64,000 nucleotides of DNA from Sinisalibacter aestuarii (lineage in GTDB: Bacteria; Pseudomonadota; Alphaproteobacteria; Rhodobacterales; Rhodobacteraceae). The position numbers and the translations under genes were made by a program. Location of the stretch: assembly GCF_027923545.1 (NCBI RefSeq), contig NZ_BROH01000002.1, positions 186,001-250,000 of the forward strand. Reading direction: 5' to 3'. This document shows positions 8,641 through 18,055 of this stretch, piece by piece (positions within the stretch are counted from its first letter, which is position 1; each line of letters opens with the position of its first letter). Under the pieces are notes generated by a model. The model was not told where the DNA came from and ran no database searches. It saw only the letters and a program-made list of their open reading frames with translations.

Positions 8641-9354
8641 ATGAACACGGGCATGACTCGCGCGGCCAAAGCCTATTTCGTCCACCTCTTCACCGCGCTC
8701 GGCGCGGTGCTCGCCATGCTCGCCATGCTCGCGGCGGTCGAGGAAAACTGGCGCGTGATGCTTCTCTGGCTCGTGGCCGCCTTTGCCGTCGACGGGTTCG
8801 ACGGGCCGCTGGCGCGCCGCTATGACGTGAAGAAGAACGCACCGCAGATCGACGGCGTGCTGCTCGATCTGATCATCGACTATCTCACCTATGTCTTCAT
8901 TCCGGCTTACGCCCTGTTCAAGTCGGGCCTTCTGCCGGGCTGGACCGGCTGGGTGGCGATCATCCTCATCACCTATGCTTCCGCCGTCTACTTCGCCGAT
9001 ACGCGAATGAAAACGAAGGATAATTCCTTTTCCGGTTTCCCCGGCTGCTGGAACATGGTGGTGATCGCGCTCTTCGCCGTGCAGCCGAATTTCTGGGTTA
9101 CGCTCGGCCTCGTGGTGGCGCTGGCCGTCGCCATGTTCTCGCCGCTGAAATTCATCCACCCGGTGCGCACCGAGCGCTGGCGCAGCGTCTCGCTGCCGGT
9201 CGCCATCGCCTGGACGGGTTTTGCCGGCTGGGCGGCCTGGGTCGATTTCCACCCGGCGAGCTGGGCGCATCTGGGCCTGGCATCCACCTCGTTCTACCTG
9301 CTCTTCGCCGGCATCGCGCAGCAGATCGTACCGCAGCGCCGGGCCGGGGCCTGA
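8641..9354 (+). CDS. pcs: Phosphatidylcholine synthase (CDP-diacylglycerol-choline O-phosphatidyltransferase)
   Basis: Pcs condenses choline with CDP-diacylglycerol to give phosphatidylcholine in the inner membrane, a one-step route typical of alphaproteobacteria. The CDP-alcohol phosphatidyltransferase motif is present as D54-G55-x2-A58-R59-x12-G72-x3-D76-x3-D80; the 12-residue spacer is the Pcs form, not the 8 of PgsA/PssA. Several further segments match Pcs ('YFADTRMKT', 'FSGFPGCWNMV', 'FIHPVRTERWR'). About seven membrane spans are expected. The ATG at 8641 or 8653 is preferred; a TTG at 8617 in frame is also possible. Confidence 0.88.
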   Translation: MNTGMTRAAKAYFVHLFTALGAVLAMLAMLAAVEENWRVMLLWLVAAFAVDGFDGPLARRYDVKKNAPQIDGVLLDLIIDYLTYVFIPAYALFKSGLLPGWTGWVAIILITYASAVYFADTRMKTKDNSFSGFPGCWNMVVIALFAVQPNFWVTLGLVVALAVAMFSPLKFIHPVRTERWRSVSLPVAIAWTGFAGWAAWVDFHPASWAHLGLASTSFYLLFAGIAQQIVPQRRAGA

Positions 9355-9376
9355 CCCCTGCCCGACCGATCCGCCG

Positions 9377-10864
9377 TCAATCGGCGTGGAAGGTGGTGAA
9401 GGGGATCTTCACCGCGCCATGCAGCGTGACGGGTTGCGCCCCGCCCAGCGAATACCATTTGCCGACGCCGCCGCTGAGGGTGAAGCTGTCGCTCACCTTG
9501 TAGTCCAGCTCGGCCTTGGCGCCATAGATCAGCCCGCCGGAGGTGTTGATCCCGCCACCCGCCGCGGCCCCGCCAAACACTTCGCCCGCGACCGATACCC
9601 GGTCGCCCAGCGGAAATTCGAGGCCAATGCCCACCGTGCCCATCGCAAAGCCACCGGAATTGCCATCGACCACGGTATAGCCGCCGCCATTCACGTAAAA
9701 CCGGTCGCCAAAAAACAGATCGGCCCCGGTTTCCACCAGCACCGGATCGCTGCCGGTGAATTTGTGGCCGGGCGCGCGGAAGCCGGGATGCGAGAACTGG
9801 TAGCTCAGCCCCGTCGAAAAGCGCCAGTGATGCGCCGGGCCGCCATCGACGCCGGTGACATTCGAGGCCGGATCGTCGAACCGGAAGGCGCCCCGCACGA
9901 AGGCCGAGGCCGCGCGGAAATCGCCCGTCGGCGCACCGATCCCCATCACCCCGGTCTCCACATGAAGGCCGCGAAACAGCGACACATCCACCCCCGCGCT
10001 GGCCGCCACCATCAGGCCGCCGCCGGTATCCACATCGCCGCCGCCGGCAAAGCCGGCGCCGACATCGGCAAAACCGCGCACCCGGCCGCCGAGGAAGGGG
10101 TTGGTATAATAGCGCGGCCCCGCGAGCCATTCGGCATAGCCGCTGCCATCGCCGTAGCCCGCGCCCATCGCCGAGAAGAAGAACTCCCAATGATCCATCG
10201 AAAGATCGCGGAAGGTGAACTCGGCCCCGACAAGATACATCGGGTTCATCACACCGGCCCCGTTCCGCCGGCTGCTGGACATCGGGTAATAATATCGCCC
10301 CATGCCGCTGACCGAGGCGATCACCACCCCGGCGGCGGGCCGGGCATTGCTGTGGCCGATATCGAGCGCGGTGCCGATGCGGCGCGAGACCGCGAAGGTG
10401 AGCGAGGGCGTGTCGATCGGCGAGCCGGTCACCCGCGTCCAGCCGACGCCGAGATGCGCCATGAAGCCCGAGGCGAAGGCCTGGTTGATCGTCACCTGCG
10501 GCTTGGTCATCAGCCCGTCGCCGACCACCACGATGGCCCCGCCGCCGCCGCCGACAAACCCGCCCACGTCAATCGAGGTCGTGTCGGTGATCTGGAACCG
10601 CTTGAAGGCGTCGAAGCCGCCAATGAACAGCCCGCCCGCATCGCCCCAGGCCGCCGAATAGACCGACTGACCGATATGGAACCCATCGCCGATATCCTTG
10701 GTGACGGTCGAATACTGGAAGGCGGTCACCGTGCTCTGGCGGCGCAGCAGGTAATCCACCCCCACCCGCACATCGAGATCTTCGGCCATGGCGGTGCCGG
10801 CCGCCGTCACGCCAAGGGCCAGCAGCCCCGCCCGCATCGCCGCCCTGATCGCTCCTGTTCGCAT
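9377..10864 (-). CDS. Predicted outer-membrane beta-barrel protein, family unknown
   Basis: The 495-residue product has a Sec signal peptide (MRTGAIRAAMRAGLLALG ending in AMA, cleavage near residue 27). The mature part is rich in alternating Gly/aromatic/polar beta-strand segments with glycine-rich turns, for example 'VGGGGGAIVVVGDG' and 'GFAGGGDVDTGGG'. It ends with strand-like segments ('VTLHGAVKIPF'). I do not recognise a specific family. It lies convergent to pcs, 22 nt apart, and is transcribed alone or ahead of nothing obvious. Confidence 0.6.
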   Translation of the reverse strand: MRTGAIRAAMRAGLLALGVTAAGTAMAEDLDVRVGVDYLLRRQSTVTAFQYSTVTKDIGDGFHIGQSVYSAAWGDAGGLFIGGFDAFKRFQITDTTSIDVGGFVGGGGGAIVVVGDGLMTKPQVTINQAFASGFMAHLGVGWTRVTGSPIDTPSLTFAVSRRIGTALDIGHSNARPAAGVVIASVSGMGRYYYPMSSSRRNGAGVMNPMYLVGAEFTFRDLSMDHWEFFFSAMGAGYGDGSGYAEWLAGPRYYTNPFLGGRVRGFADVGAGFAGGGDVDTGGGLMVAASAGVDVSLFRGLHVETGVMGIGAPTGDFRAASAFVRGAFRFDDPASNVTGVDGGPAHHWRFSTGLSYQFSHPGFRAPGHKFTGSDPVLVETGADLFFGDRFYVNGGGYTVVDGNSGGFAMGTVGIGLEFPLGDRVSVAGEVFGGAAAGGGINTSGGLIYGAKAELDYKVSDSFTLSGGVGKWYSLGGAQPVTLHGAVKIPFTTFHAD

Positions 10865-10936
10865 GGCTGTCCCCCGGTTGGTTGTTACCTTCCTGTCTCC
10901 GGGATCGCGGCGGCGAATTCAACTCCGCCTCTCTCC

Positions 10937-10964
10937 GGCCCCGCACTTCGCTCGGAAGTGTGGC
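10937..10964 (-). terminator. Hairpin just after the ogt stop codon
   Basis: On the minus strand the stem GGCCACACTTC...GAAGTGCGGGGCC forms directly after the stop codon. There is no T-run, so it may be a factor-assisted terminator or a 3' stabilising hairpin. Confidence 0.35.
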
Positions 10965-10965
10965 C

Positions 10966-11421
10966 TCAGATCAGCAGCCCCGCCGCCCCCTCATGGCGCA
11001 GAAGCGCCACCTTGGTCTCGATCCCGCCGCTGCCGGAATAGCCGCCAAGGCCGCTTGCCCCGAGCACCCGGTGGCAGGGGATGATGAGCGGGATCGGGTT
11101 GCCGCCGCAGGCCTGCCCCACCGCCTGCGCCGGTGCGCCGAGATCGCGGGCGAGATCGCCATAGGTGCGGGTCTCGCCGAAGGGGATCGCCAGCATCGCC
11201 GCGCAGACCGCGCGCTGGAAGTCGGAGCCTTCCACCCGCAGCGGCAGGTCAAAAGTGTCGCGCTCGCCGGCGAAATAGTCCGCGATCTGGGTGCGGGCTT
11301 CGGCGAGCAGCGGGGTTTCCACACCCTCCGCGGCCCCGCCCCAGCCCAGCGCGGTGATCGCGCCACCTTCCTCGGTGACGCTGAGCCGGCCCACGGGGCT
11401 GTCGAGCAGGATGGTTGCCAT
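10966..11421 (-). CDS. ogt: Methylated-DNA--[protein]-cysteine S-methyltransferase
   Basis: This DNA repair protein transfers the alkyl group of O6-alkylguanine (and O4-alkylthymine) to its own cysteine. The active-site motif is 'IPCHRV' with Cys116, and the DNA-binding segment 'FGETRTYGDLARDLG' precedes it. At 151 residues it is the short Ogt/MGMT form without the Ada N-terminal domain. The ATG at 11421 gives the usual N terminus; further upstream in-frame codons lack homologous character. It lies 80 nt downstream of ileS on the same strand. Confidence 0.93.
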   Translation of the reverse strand: MATILLDSPVGRLSVTEEGGAITALGWGGAAEGVETPLLAEARTQIADYFAGERDTFDLPLRVEGSDFQRAVCAAMLAIPFGETRTYGDLARDLGAPAQAVGQACGGNPIPLIIPCHRVLGASGLGGYSGSGGIETKVALLRHEGAAGLLI

Positions 11422-11501
11422 CCGCAGAGCTTGCGCTTGCGCGCGGGCGGGGGCAAGGCGTTTCGAACCGCCTTGCACACGGCTTTCGAAAGCCGTTTTC
11501 C

Positions 11502-14420
11502 CTATCCCAGCGCGTCGTCGCAGCGCGCGCAGGTGCCTTCATGCGGGTGCGAGCCGACATCGGGCAGGATTTTCCAGCAGCGCTGGCATTTCTCGCCCTC
11601 GGCGCGTTCGAACACCACGCCGACGCCTTCGATCTCGGGCAGCCGGAACGCTTCGTTCGGCATCGGGTCGGAGGTGATTTCAACGTCCGAGGTGATGCAG
11701 ATATCGGCGAAATCGACCGTGTGCAGCGCCTCCGCCAGAGCCTTGTCACGCACATGCACCACCGGGGCGGCTTCGAGCGACGCGCCAATCACCTTGTCGC
11801 GGCGCTGCACTTCCAGCGCTGCGGTGACCACCCGGCGCGCGGCGCGGATGCCCGACCATTTTTCGGCCAGAGCCGCGTCGCGCCAGCTTGCCGGGGTTTC
11901 GGGGATGTCGACCAGATGCACCGAGCTGTCCTCGCCCGGGAACCGCTCCAGCCAGACCTCTTCCATCGTGAAGACGAGGATCGGCGCGAGCCAAGTGGTG
12001 AGGCGGTGGAACAGGATATCGAGCACGGTGCGCGCCGATTTCAGCGTATTCGCGCCCGGCGCATCGCAATAGAGCGCGTCCTTGCGGATATCGAAATAGA
12101 ACGACGAGAGATCGACCGTGGCGAAGTTGAACACCGCCTGAAACGCGCCCTGAAAATCGTAGGCGTTGAAGCCGTCGCGCACCACCTCATCCAGTTCCGC
12201 GAGGCGATGCAGCACCCAGCGTTCCAGCTCCGGCATATCCGCCGGGTCGACCGCCTCGGCCGGGTCGTAGCCCGCGAGGTTGCCGAGGATGAAGCGCATC
12301 GTGTTGCGCAGCCGGCGGTAGCTGTCGGCGGTGCCTTTGAGGATTTCCGGGCCGATCCGCTGGTCGTTGGTGAAGTCGGTCTGGGCCACCCAGAGGCGCA
12401 GGATATCAGCGCCGTATTGTTTGGTGACTTCCTCGGGCACGATGGTGTTGCCCAGCGACTTCGACATCTTCATGCCCTTTTCGTCGAGCGTGAAGCCGTG
12501 GGTCAGCACGCCGCGATAGGGGGCGCGGCCCTTGGTGCCGGAGGCCTGCAACAGCGAGGAATGGAACCAGCCGCGGTGCTGGTCGGTGCCTTCGAGGTAG
12601 AGATCGGCGATGCCGTCGGGCGTGCCGTCGGCGCGGTCGCGCAGCACGAAATTATGGGTCGAGCCGCTATCGAACCACACGTCGAGCACGTCGAAGACCT
12701 GTTCGTAATCGGCGGCGTTGTAATCGTTGCCGAGGAAGCGCTCCTTCGCGCCCTCCTCATACCAGCAATCCGCCCCTTCGGTCTCGAACGCGTCCTTGAT
12801 GCGGGCATTCACCGTGTCGTCGCGCAGCAGGAAATCCGCATCGGTCGGCAGCGCGCCGACCTTGGTGAAGCAGGTCAGCGGCACGCCCCAGGCGCGCTGG
12901 CGCGAGAGCACCCAGTCGGGCCGGGCCTCGATCATCGAGCGCAGGCGGTTCTTGCCCTTTTCGGGGGTGAAGGTCACGAGCTCGTCGATGGACGTCAGCG
13001 CACGTTCACGGATCGTCTTGCCATAGGTGTCCATCCCGTCGCCCAGCTCGCGGTCGATGGCGACGAACCATTGCGGGGTGTTGCGGTAGATCACCGGGGC
13101 TTTCGAGCGCCAGGAATGCGGGTAGGAGTGCTTGATCCGCCCGCGCGCCAGCAGCCCGCCCACCTCGATGAGCTTGGCGATGACCGCGGCATTGGCGTCG
13201 CCCTCCCAATCGCCCTTCTTGGCCTTCTCGCGCAGGATGCGCTTGCCGCCGAAAAACGGCAGGTCTTCGCGGAAAGCGCCATCGTCGAGCACGTTGTAGG
13301 TGAGCATCTGGTCGAGCATCCCGAGATCGCGGTAGAGCTCGAATTCCTCCATCCCGTGCGACGGCGCGCAATGAACGAAGCCGGTGCCTTCCTCGTCGGT
13401 GACGAAGGGGGCGGCGCGGAAATCGCGCGCATCGTCCCATTCGCCATTGCCGCCCTCGGCACCGGCCAGCGGGTGGTTCAGCGAAAGGCCCGCCAGTTCC
13501 GCGGTAGGCACATCGCGCACCCGCGTCCACATCGCATCGTCGAGCCGGGCGCGCATCATCACGTCGCCGGCGAGCTTGTCGGCGAGGATGAAACGGTCGC
13601 CGACATTGGCCCAGCATTCGTCGGGCGTGCCGGTGACTTCGTAAAGCCCGTAGGCGAAATCTTCACCGAAGGTCACGGCCTTGTTCGACGGGATCGTCCA
13701 GGGTGTGGTGGTCCAGATCACCACAAAGGCGTTTTCAAGCTCACCCGGGGTGGTGACGCGGAATTTCACCCAGATCGTGTGGCTTTCCTTGTCGTGATAC
13801 TCCACCTCGGCCTCGGCCAGCGCCGTCTTTTCCACCGGCGACCACATCACCGGCTTCGAGCCCTGATAGAGCGTGCCGTTCATCAGGAACTTCATGAAAT
13901 CCTCGGCGATCACCGCCTCGGCGTGGAAGTCCATCGTCAGGTAGGGATCGTCCCAGTTGCCATAGACGCCGAGGCGTTTGAATTCCTCGCGTTGGATATC
14001 CACCCAGCCCTCGGCGAAGCGGCGGCATTCCTGGCGGAAGTCGACCACGTTCACCGCGTCCTTGTCCTGCCCCTTGGCGCGGTATTGCTCCTCGATCTTC
14101 CATTCGATCGGCAGGCCGTGGCAATCCCAGCCCGGCACGTAGCGGGAATCGCGGCCCATCATCTGCTGGCTGCGCACGATCATATCCTTGAGGATCTTGT
14201 TCAGCGCGTGGCCGATATGGAGGTGGCCGTTGGCGTAGGGGGGGCCATCGTGGAGGATGAAGGGTTCGCGGCCGGGCTTTTCCCGCAGCCGGTCATAGAC
14301 GCCGATCTTCGCCCAGCGGTCGAGCCAGCCGGGCTCGCGGTTCGGCAGCCCCGCGCGCATCGGAAAGTCGGTTTCGGGCAGGTTCAGCGTGTCTTTATAG
14401 TCAGGCGTGTCGGCGCACAT
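11502..14420 (-). CDS. ileS: Isoleucyl-tRNA synthetase
   Basis: IleRS charges tRNA(Ile) and edits misactivated valine. The 972-residue protein has the class I HIGH motif at 68-71 ('GHLHIGHALN') and KMSKS at 651-655. The C-terminal zinc ribbon has Cys945, Cys948, Cys964 and Cys967. The length and the zinc-binding C terminus are those of the common bacterial type. The start at 14420 gives the standard 'YKDTLNLPETDFPMRAGLPNREP' N-terminal region. Confidence 0.98.
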   Translation of the reverse strand: MCADTPDYKDTLNLPETDFPMRAGLPNREPGWLDRWAKIGVYDRLREKPGREPFILHDGPPYANGHLHIGHALNKILKDMIVRSQQMMGRDSRYVPGWDCHGLPIEWKIEEQYRAKGQDKDAVNVVDFRQECRRFAEGWVDIQREEFKRLGVYGNWDDPYLTMDFHAEAVIAEDFMKFLMNGTLYQGSKPVMWSPVEKTALAEAEVEYHDKESHTIWVKFRVTTPGELENAFVVIWTTTPWTIPSNKAVTFGEDFAYGLYEVTGTPDECWANVGDRFILADKLAGDVMMRARLDDAMWTRVRDVPTAELAGLSLNHPLAGAEGGNGEWDDARDFRAAPFVTDEEGTGFVHCAPSHGMEEFELYRDLGMLDQMLTYNVLDDGAFREDLPFFGGKRILREKAKKGDWEGDANAAVIAKLIEVGGLLARGRIKHSYPHSWRSKAPVIYRNTPQWFVAIDRELGDGMDTYGKTIRERALTSIDELVTFTPEKGKNRLRSMIEARPDWVLSRQRAWGVPLTCFTKVGALPTDADFLLRDDTVNARIKDAFETEGADCWYEEGAKERFLGNDYNAADYEQVFDVLDVWFDSGSTHNFVLRDRADGTPDGIADLYLEGTDQHRGWFHSSLLQASGTKGRAPYRGVLTHGFTLDEKGMKMSKSLGNTIVPEEVTKQYGADILRLWVAQTDFTNDQRIGPEILKGTADSYRRLRNTMRFILGNLAGYDPAEAVDPADMPELERWVLHRLAELDEVVRDGFNAYDFQGAFQAVFNFATVDLSSFYFDIRKDALYCDAPGANTLKSARTVLDILFHRLTTWLAPILVFTMEEVWLERFPGEDSSVHLVDIPETPASWRDAALAEKWSGIRAARRVVTAALEVQRRDKVIGASLEAAPVVHVRDKALAEALHTVDFADICITSDVEITSDPMPNEAFRLPEIEGVGVVFERAEGEKCQRCWKILPDVGSHPHEGTCARCDDALG

Positions 14421-14609
14421 GTCCTGTGTCCTTTGGAAGTCATCTTGGGCGTTTTAGGAGAAGGGCGGCGCGGGGTCCATACGCCTTTGCCCGGCGGCTC
14501 GTGCTCAGAGCGCCGGGTTTGTAATTCGAATGATCAGAGCCATGCGATACATCATGGCGGCGGTATAGCGCCGTGCGGGCGGAGGGTAAAGGGCGACGGG
14601 ATGCCGGGG

Positions 14610-14730
14610 GGCGCCCGACCCTGGGAGGGCGTTTGCCGCGTTCGAGCATCGTGTGCGGCCATCACGCGCCTGCCATTGGTTCGCAGCACACGGCACCCAT
14701 GCGCCCTCCCGGGGGGAGGGTCGGGCGCCG
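14610..14730. repeat. Long inverted repeat in the 337-nt gap upstream of ileS
   Basis: The gap 14421-14757 holds no convincing gene. Its main structure is an inverted repeat: an arm near 14610-14631 (GGGCGCCCGACCCTGGGAGG) matches the reverse complement of 14701-14729 (CCTCCC...GGGTCGGGCGCC) with a few extra G residues. The inner part also has a short GTGTGCG/GCACAC pair. It resembles intergenic REP-like elements. The left portion (14421-14600) should hold the ileS promoter, but I cannot pick it out. Confidence 0.5.
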
Positions 14731-14757
14731 CCCGGCCAATGGCCGGACGAGGACGGC

Positions 14758-17493
14758 TCAATCGCCGGTCTCCTCCCCCTCCTCCATCCGGCTCGCCGCC
14801 CAGCGGTTGAGGAAGGCGAGGCCCGCCAGCGCGAGGCCGAGCGCGAGGAAGGAAAACACCCTGAGCAACCCCACCAGCCCGGAAATGTCGACGAGGAAGA
14901 CCTTGGCAACGGTCAGCCCGATCACCGCCATCGCCGCCTTGCGCAGCAGGTCCGAGCGGCGGGCAATGGCCTGGTAGAGCAGCCCCGCTCCGGCGATGAG
15001 CAGCACCATCGTATAGGTGTAGAGTTCGGGCTGGCTGAAGCCTGCCATATCCATCTCCGCCCCACGCCAGAAATGGCGGATGGCGAGGACCAGCCAGACC
15101 ACCGCGAGCGCAAGGCCCCCGCCCGTGAGCGCCAGCCGGAACTTGCGCGGCAGGAAGGTGAAGCGCAGGCCCACCGCCAGCAGCACCAGCGCGGGCAGGA
15201 GGTAGCCGAGGATCAGCGTGTTCAGGAGCGGCCAGCCATGCACGGCAGTGTCGGTAGAATAGTCGACGGCGGGGTTCAGGAAGGTCAGCCCCACGGCCAG
15301 CACGAACAGCCCGATTACACCATAGACCGAGGCGAGCGCCCAGCGCAGCTTCGCCAGCCAGCCGCCAAGCCGGACGCGCCAGAGCTGGTTGGCGGCGGCG
15401 GCGAACCAGATCACCGCGAGCAGCCCGGTGAACCAGTGGCTCTCGGTGCCGGTGCCCGGGGTGAAATCGTCGACCAGCCGGATCGTGACCACCGAGGCGA
15501 AGACGGCGGCGATGGTCCAGCCCGCGCTCTCGGCCACGGCGGTGGCCGCCGGGCGGGTGAGCGGGCGGTAGAGCCAGAGGGCTGCGAAGGTGGCGGCGAG
15601 CGGCCCGGCGAAAGCCAGCAGCATCTCCCACCACGGCGCGTCGAAAGCCCAGCCGAGCCCGGGGTCGATCAGCAGCCGGTAGGTGAGCCCGATCGCCCCC
15701 ACCTGCACCGCCACCGAAAGCGGGCGCAGGGTGAAGCGCCGGTCGAGCGCGGCGGCGGCGACGGCGAGCACGGCGAAAGAGAGGGTGAGCGCGGTCTTGG
15801 TAAAGACCACCGCCAGCGCCAGCGCGATCAGTGCAAGGGCTGCAAGCGCGAAGCCCGCCACGCGCGGGCGGCTCTCGCCGTCATCGCGTGCGAAGGCCAG
15901 CGCCAGCGCCACCATCGCCGCCGCCACGCCGATCACCGCCAGCGCCCAGCCATAGGCGCCGAGCAGGTCCGCCGGCTGCCAGCCGAACTCGATCCCGCCC
16001 GCCACCAGCGGCGCCACCAGTGCGGCCCCCGCCCCCCAGGCCACCGGCCAGCGCGCGCCGCGGCGCGAGCGCCAGGCGGCCATCAGGCTGACGGCAAGGG
16101 CGAAGGCAAGGATGAGGTAGGGCGTGGCCGGCACCGGCGTGCCTTCCTCGGCGCCGCGCACGAGGTCGAAGGCGCGGTAGGGGTCGACCCAGGCCGCCGC
16201 GACGACCACGGGCAGCGCGGTCAGGGCAAGGCCGGGCAGGATGGCGAGGTCTTCCAGCGCCTGCGCCCTGTCGGCCCAGACGGCGATGGCGAAGAACAGC
16301 GCGGTGAGCGCGATCAGCGCCAGCCAGAATTCGCCCGCGCCCGACAGGCCGAGCACGAACAGCCCGGCCACCGAAGCGGCCATGCTGCCGGCGACGAGCC
16401 GGGTCGGAAACTCGGGCCAGCCGCGCGGGCGGCCCTTGAAGACGCTTTCGACCAAAGCCGCGCCGCCCTGCGCAGGCGCGAGGGTGAAGGTGGGGATCGC
16501 CATCGCCGCCAGCACCAGGCCGGTGAGCACGAGGGCATAGAGCTCGGGCCAGTCCGCCCCGAGCCAGAGCAGGGTTACCGCCGGATAGGCCCCCGCCAGC
16601 GCCAGCAGCGAGACCCAGCCCCAGCGCCGCCCGGCGTCGATGGCGAGGCCGGTGACGGCGACAAGGGCGAAATAGCCATAGAACAGCTCGGGGTGATTGC
16701 TTTCGCCGCCGGTGAGGAACGGCGCGCCATAGGCCCCGGCAATGCCCAGCGCGGCCAGCAACGGCCCGGAATACCAGCCCAGCCCGACGGCGAGCGCCGC
16801 CACCGCCACCAGCCCGGCAAAGCCCATCCCCGGCCCGACCAGCCCGTAGAGATGCAGCGCCGCCAGCACGCCGCCGAAGAGCGTGACGATCCCCGCACCG
16901 GAAAAAACCGAGGGCAGATAGGCCGTCACAGCCTCGTCACGGTCGCCCCAGCGGCGGCGGATATATTCGCCCCCCGCCACCAGCGCCGCGCCGAAGAGCA
17001 GCGCCACCGCCACGCGGGCAGCCGGGGTGAGCAGCCCGGTCTCGATCCCGTATTGCACGAGGAACAGCCCGGCAAAGGCGAGCGAAACGGCGGAGACGGC
17101 GTAGATCCAGTTGGCCTTGAGCCAGTCGCCCAGCGCGGCGAGCTTGTCGGCGCGCAAAACGACGGCCCTGGGTGGCATTGCCGCCGTCTCGGAGCTGTTT
17201 TGCGGCGGCGTCGGCTGCGGCGCGACCGGCTTGGCCCCCACCCATGGCCCGGCCTGCGCCTCGGGTTCGACCTCGGCGCTGGTCGTGGTGGCGGGCGGTG
17301 CAATGGCCGCCGCCTGTGCGGCCGGTGGCGCTGGCTCCGGGCTTGGCGCGGGCACATGCCCGATCCGGGCGACGAGGCCCTCCAGATCGCGCACACGCCG
17401 CGAGAGCTGCATCGTCCAGACCATGAAAACGATCAGCAGAACCGGCGCGGCGAGCGCGGCAATCGCGAGCAAAACCAGCAAACCTTCCATCAC
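14758..17493 (-). CDS. DUF2339 family multi-pass membrane protein
   Basis: This 911-residue protein has an N-terminal span (about 5-25), a short coiled linker with 'RRVRDLEGLVARIG', a Pro/Ala-rich spacer, and then more than 20 predicted membrane helices. That layout, with the 'WVGAKPVA' segment before a helical array, is that of the DUF2339 family, whose role is unknown; an envelope or transport function is often assumed. The base composition matches its neighbours. It is 64 nt downstream of the DUF2269 gene on the same strand. Confidence 0.75.
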   Translation of the reverse strand: MMEGLLVLLAIAALAAPVLLIVFMVWTMQLSRRVRDLEGLVARIGHVPAPSPEPAPPAAQAAAIAPPATTTSAEVEPEAQAGPWVGAKPVAPQPTPPQNSSETAAMPPRAVVLRADKLAALGDWLKANWIYAVSAVSLAFAGLFLVQYGIETGLLTPAARVAVALLFGAALVAGGEYIRRRWGDRDEAVTAYLPSVFSGAGIVTLFGGVLAALHLYGLVGPGMGFAGLVAVAALAVGLGWYSGPLLAALGIAGAYGAPFLTGGESNHPELFYGYFALVAVTGLAIDAGRRWGWVSLLALAGAYPAVTLLWLGADWPELYALVLTGLVLAAMAIPTFTLAPAQGGAALVESVFKGRPRGWPEFPTRLVAGSMAASVAGLFVLGLSGAGEFWLALIALTALFFAIAVWADRAQALEDLAILPGLALTALPVVVAAAWVDPYRAFDLVRGAEEGTPVPATPYLILAFALAVSLMAAWRSRRGARWPVAWGAGAALVAPLVAGGIEFGWQPADLLGAYGWALAVIGVAAAMVALALAFARDDGESRPRVAGFALAALALIALALAVVFTKTALTLSFAVLAVAAAALDRRFTLRPLSVAVQVGAIGLTYRLLIDPGLGWAFDAPWWEMLLAFAGPLAATFAALWLYRPLTRPAATAVAESAGWTIAAVFASVVTIRLVDDFTPGTGTESHWFTGLLAVIWFAAAANQLWRVRLGGWLAKLRWALASVYGVIGLFVLAVGLTFLNPAVDYSTDTAVHGWPLLNTLILGYLLPALVLLAVGLRFTFLPRKFRLALTGGGLALAVVWLVLAIRHFWRGAEMDMAGFSQPELYTYTMVLLIAGAGLLYQAIARRSDLLRKAAMAVIGLTVAKVFLVDISGLVGLLRVFSFLALGLALAGLAFLNRWAASRMEEGEETGD

Positions 17494-17557
17494 CCACGCC
17501 CTCCGCCTTCTTCCGGCCGGTTGACCGAACCTGACCTATTCGGCTGCCCCCGTCCAG

Positions 17558-18046
17558 TCACCGCAGCCACGGCAAGGCGATGTCGGGCCGCGCCAGCATC
17601 AGCCAGAGGATGCCGAGAACGGCGAAGAAGGCGGGAAATCCGAAGGCGAACCAGATGCGGTAGAGCCGGTCGAACCGCGCGGGCAAGGGTGCGCCCGCCA
17701 TGGCGCTCGCACGCGCCATATCGCGCAGCCGCACCTGGATCCAGACCACCGGCAGCCAGAACGCGCCGGTCACCACGTAAAGCGCCAGCGCCACGATAAT
17801 CCAGCCCTCCGTCAGCGGCCAGCCAAGCGCCAGCGCGAGCAGAATGCCGGTAACCGGCTGCGCCACCACGGCGGTGGCGGTAAACAGCATATCGGCCAGC
17901 ACCACGCTGCCCGCCACATGGGCGACCAGCGCCGCATCGCGCGTGCGCACCGCCATCACCATGAAAAACGCGATCCCGGCGCCGGTGCCGAACAGCGCCG
18001 CCGCCCCGATCACATGCAGCCAGCGCAGGATCAGGAGCCAGTCCAT
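17558..18046 (-). CDS. DUF2269 family small membrane protein
   Basis: The 162-residue protein has four hydrophobic spans and a start typical of the DUF2269 (predicted integral membrane) family ('LRWLHVIGAAALFGTGAGIAFFM'). Its role is unknown. It starts 9 nt after the SDR/DoxX-like gene, which carries a similar C-terminal membrane region. The two are found adjacent here and may act together. Confidence 0.7.
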   Translation of the reverse strand: MDWLLILRWLHVIGAAALFGTGAGIAFFMVMAVRTRDAALVAHVAGSVVLADMLFTATAVVAQPVTGILLALALGWPLTEGWIIVALALYVVTGAFWLPVVWIQVRLRDMARASAMAGAPLPARFDRLYRIWFAFGFPAFFAVLGILWLMLARPDIALPWLR

Positions 18047-18055
18047 CCGCCAGCC

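Noticed and set aside
11479-11499. Intrinsic terminator between ileS and ogt
   Set aside because: A hairpin (ACGGCTTT/AAAGCCGT) exists, but its T-run is on the plus strand while both genes are on the minus strand.
11415-14810. A 1131-residue plus-strand reading frame opposite ileS
   Set aside because: It is antisense to a certain gene and is rich in His/Arg/Gly repeats typical of the complement of GC-rich coding DNA. It has no domain character.
14653-17799. A 1048-residue plus-strand reading frame opposite the DUF2339 gene
   Set aside because: Its composition (Arg/Gln/His/Gly-rich) is that of antisense GC-rich DNA, while the minus strand gives a coherent membrane protein.
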